A stretch of DNA of 64,000 bases. Source: Spirodela intermedia. Its lineage: Eukaryota; Streptophyta; Magnoliopsida; Alismatales; Araceae. Below are positions 61,001 through 64,000 of this stretch, one piece after another; the first letter of the stretch is position 1, and every line of letters starts with the position of its first letter. The notes beneath the pieces were generated by a model, which saw nothing but the letters and a program-made list of their open reading frames with translations, was not told where the DNA came from and made no database searches. The DNA is taken from the NCBI GenBank assembly GCA_902729315.2, contig LR746281.1:3346501-3410500 (forward strand). The letters are read 5' to 3'. The position numbers were made by a program, and so were the translations under genes.

Positions 61001-64000
61001 TGCGATTTCGATCCATCATAGTAATCTCCAATTCTGGAGCCAATTCGGGCGAGGTCTTAATAATTTGGATGACTGGCCGGAATGAAGCTTATAATTTTCT
61101 GCTGTCCTGCACATTTTTCTTAGATCATGGCAGATCAGGCGAGGGCTTTGAATTATCTATACCTTGTTTGTTGTAGCTGACAGGATGAAGATCTTGCCAT
61201 CGTTTTTAAAAGCCAACTGTATTTTCGTCCTCAACCTACCCACTTGATTCTCAGAGATTAAATGAGAGTCATCCGAGGTAAACTGTTCACACCACAACAT
61301 ATGAAGAGACGATCTACGAGCTTAGGCTGCATCCTGTGAAGAATACAAAGCCTACTTTATGTGAAGAAATAGATCTCTACTCATGCCGGCTCTTTGTAGT
61401 TTACCTTGGGCAAACTTTTGCAGGAATAACCTGTTTGGACTTTTAAACCCGTGTTGACTATCTAACGGACTCTAAATCCCTACTTTTGCAATACTGATGC
61501 CTATCCGCAGAAACAGGGTTTTTTGTTTTACACAAATGAATGATACCACCATTTATCTCATTTACAGAGATGGCAGTTGGGTGGGGAGAATATTGATCAT
61601 CTTTGACGTTGTGTTCTGTCTTTTGCTTGTTTTGTTTATATGATATTTTTTTTTCATACTTAAAAAGTGATCTAAAGCTTTGATTTGCTAGTAGCATCAC
61701 GCCCTTTACCAATGCGTTTGATGTGCATTTCTGTCATCTCCAGGAGAAAAGCGGTGTCCATCTGGTTGCTCATGAAAAGTTTCCAGAGCCTAGAGAGGTG
61801 GAGGTAAGTTCGTATAGATAATGTTTTTGTGAAGCCATTTTTCCCTCCAAAATAACCTTTAGTTTTTTGCTCAATAAAGGTTAGGGAGGTAGGGAATCAG
61901 TTATGATTTTATAAAATTCTTTTGTACATCTATTAAGAAAGGGGGTGTTCCTTCCACGAAGGTCAGAGGATTGAACTGATTCGTTTGATTTCTGAAGATG
62001 CTTATTTCTTGGAGAACCCCCACATTGCAATTATAATCCAAACAAACCCAGAAAACCATTGAACTATAATGTCTCCTTCCATAGAAAGTAACTTGTGTCG
62101 TAGAGTAGGGTGTGCTCCAGCAACAAACCCTACGATGTTCCTCTGCCCTAGGATGCCCTTTCCCATGTAACTCAAAAAGAGGAGACGAAAAAAGGGCACG
62201 GACCTGGCATTCACGCAGCAGTAACTGTTACTCCCTTTGACTCTGTCGGTTTTTCTCCCTGTACTCGAGCGCCCAGAACGACGAGATCCTCCTGGTATAT
62301 GATACTAATGTGAGTACTAATGTGAGCAAAACCTAGGCTACGGCAGGAGGCAGGAAGCGTACCCTAGATTCTCTATAAGCTAGTGACTACAAACCAGGCT
62401 CTGATACCATGTCGTGAACAGTGGTGCAAACTGTAGGAGAATATGCATGGGAAAAACTCTCCTCATTTCGTATCATACATGACTGTATTATACTAGGAAA
62501 CTGCCTAAAAACTAAGAGACTAAAAAAATAGGAATGGAATCAAAGACTAGGAAACGGTCTAATTAAGAGCCAAACTCTTAAATATACGTTCTTTCCCATG
62601 CCTTTTCTTCCCAGTAAGTTCCTAGATGATTTGTAATGTCTCCTTCCATAAGAAGTAGCTTGCGCTCCATAGAAAGTCCACAATTCCCAGAAGTAGCCTG
62701 GCCTCCGTAGGAAGTCCACAATTCCCATTCACGTTTTATCTGTAATGTCTCCTTCCAAGAAGGGGACTAAAAAGGATTTTTGCAGACTTTCTATGGGGCA
62801 CAATTAATATGGGAAGAGAAGATACTTGGTATCCTGGGACCAACTTACCAACCCCACGGAGGAAGGTGGGCCTTTGGGATTCGTTTCTTATCTGATTTTT
62901 GCTCAGCACTCAATAGCTAATGGAAAAAAAATACTACTTGCTAAACATGAGATTTGTTCTGTGATCCGTTGTTGTTTGGATCTTTGACTGGTTCCAAGTT
63001 CCTAAACTCTAAGCTGTTGGTGAACTCTTTGAATCCACTGAGCAACAGAACAACTGTTCCATTAACGTTGTTGTTGATGAACTCTCCCCATATCCCTCTC
63101 TTTGTGTAAGCCTTCCTAAAAAGTTTGAGCTTGAGTGCCCATAGAAAGTCCGACAAAATCTGTCTCAGTGTCCTTACTAGAAGTAGACATTAAAGTAAGT
63201 TTCTAGATGATTTCCTTTACCTGCAAATTTGAGCTGCCGGACTTGAGGAAACCCCGATTTATGGATTGGAAGGGGAGGTGCGGGGTTCCTCAGTTCTGCA
63301 TCGTAGACCTACGAATTCCAAGGGCTCTAATCCAGTACCTTAGGAATCCATGTGGTCCTGAATATTAAGCACTTTCTATGAGCAATGAGCAATGGGCCTT
63401 TCACTGCGTAACAAGGCGACCTGAGTTTCTTTTAAACAGATTTTATCATGTTCTTTAATTTATCTCTGTTAAGTTGAATAAAAAAATTATTCTTTCTTGG
63501 AAATTGTTGTTTTCAGAAGCTGGTTGTTGTCCCATCAAAGAAAGAGCTTGGCCTCGCATTCAAGGGTAACCAGAAGATGGTGGTACAGGCGCTCGAGGTA
63601 TGCTCACCATTATCTTAAGCTTGCTTGACGGATCTACCAGTTCTGAACTGGAGATAAGTGCCTTGAATGGGGGAAGGCGAAAAGATGGATCAGATCATGG
63701 CTCTGCTCTATCCGGACGTCCAAACGTGAATAGATGTAGAAAATAATAGGTATCTTTTTCCATCATTTGGATAACATATGTAGAGCGAACCCCCCCCCCC
63801 CCCCCGATTTGGCAATTAGGGCAGAATTGGACCAATCGAAAGGGGATCATCTCTCATGAAATGATCTTATGCGTAGTAGTAGTCTACTGAAAGAAGAGGT
63901 ATTGTTTATGGGTCAACTTTGCCATTATTTACTTGGTCTTATCTGAAACAGGCAATGAGTGAAGCCGAGGCCCTGGAGATGAAAGCCGGGCTGGAATCCA
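58004..64000 (+). CDS. GlyRS: Glycyl-tRNA synthetase, eukaryotic class II type, 5' part
   Basis: Charges tRNA-Gly. Exons: 58004-58537, 58663-59045, 59143-59260, 60035-60229, 60354-60578, 61744-61803, 63517-63597 and 63952 onward, cut by the window edge; all are GT-AG in phase. Residues 1-50 are arginine/serine-rich without helix-breaking acidity at the very start, like a mitochondrial presequence. Residues 52-115 form a WHEP-like helical segment ([13 protein letters not shown]...[13 protein letters not shown]). Then come [34 protein letters not shown] (motif 2 region) and [20 protein letters not shown], all signatures of the eukaryotic enzyme. A second ATG in frame at 58154 could give the cytosolic form; plant GlyRS-1 is known to serve cytosol and mitochondria. 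The anticodon-binding domain lies beyond the window. Confidence 0.95.
62397..62409 (-). promoter_or_regulatory. tRNA-iMet primer-binding site of a copia-like element
   Basis: TGGTATCAGAGCC on the minus strand, the standard plant copia primer-binding site complementary to the 3' end of initiator tRNA-Met. It directly follows an LTR-like segment ending CACGACA. Confidence 0.75.
62410..62802 (-). mobile_element. Copia-like LTR in a GlyRS intron
   Basis: A 393-bp LTR in reverse orientation, TGTGCCCCATAGAAAG... to ...TTCACGACA. It has a TATATTTAAG TATA-like site and an internal near-duplication (GGAATTGTGGACTTCCTACG and GGAATTGTGGACTTTCTATG). It is followed by the primer site. Only a scrap of a second LTR-like segment (about 62062-62095) is present, with no pol, so it is a truncated or TRIM/LARD-like remnant. 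It lies in the intron between exons 6 and 7, antisense to the gene. Confidence 0.65.
63790..63805. repeat. Poly(C) run
   Basis: Sixteen consecutive C residues in the intron between GlyRS exons 7 and 8. Runs this long are often assembly or sequencing weak points, so the length is uncertain. Confidence 0.8.

Overview
The window is nuclear DNA of a flowering plant. The genes are split by many GT-AG introns, and the families are plant ones: an extra-large G protein, a hybrid proline-rich/8-cysteine protein and a plant SCAMP. GC-rich first exons that fall to AT-rich 3' exons suggest a monocot; this is an inference and the species is not identified.

About 1-24 kb is repeat-rich. It holds six copies of one LTR family (about 1.6-1.75 kb when complete), two with exact 5-bp target duplications. 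Two of the copies sit as solo LTRs inside older Ty3/gypsy pol relics that lie on opposite strands. The only clear host gene here is a small intronless cell-wall type 8-cysteine protein at 5.3-5.7 kb.

About 24-64 kb is gene-rich. In order: a possible small secreted repeat protein with CLE-like motifs (24.9-25.5 kb, minus), a 12-exon SCAMP gene (26.0-33.5 kb, minus), a 13-exon DEAD-box RNA helicase of the RH5/Dbp3 type (35.3-47.2 kb, minus), a 9-exon XLG3-type extra-large G protein (49.9-56.3 kb, minus), and the first eight exons of a eukaryote-type glycyl-tRNA synthetase (58.0 kb to the window end, plus). XLG3 and the synthetase are head to head. I assembled the exons by hand from splice sites, frame continuity and family conservation; reading phase closes exactly across all four genes.

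The most striking find is in the 3.9-kb second intron of the helicase gene. About eleven tandem copies of a roughly 180-bp unit each contain, on the host sense strand, a box C/D snoRNA-like core: RTGATGA, CTGA, and a terminal stem that changes on both strands in one copy. A 13-14 nt antisense element before box D matches, from memory, a conserved stretch of plant 25S rRNA. The host helicase belongs to a ribosome-biogenesis family and has a telo-box upstream, so guide RNAs and helicase may be co-expressed. A 122-bp satellite lies just upstream (5') of the helicase gene, and a copia-like LTR with a tRNA-iMet primer site lies in a synthetase intron.
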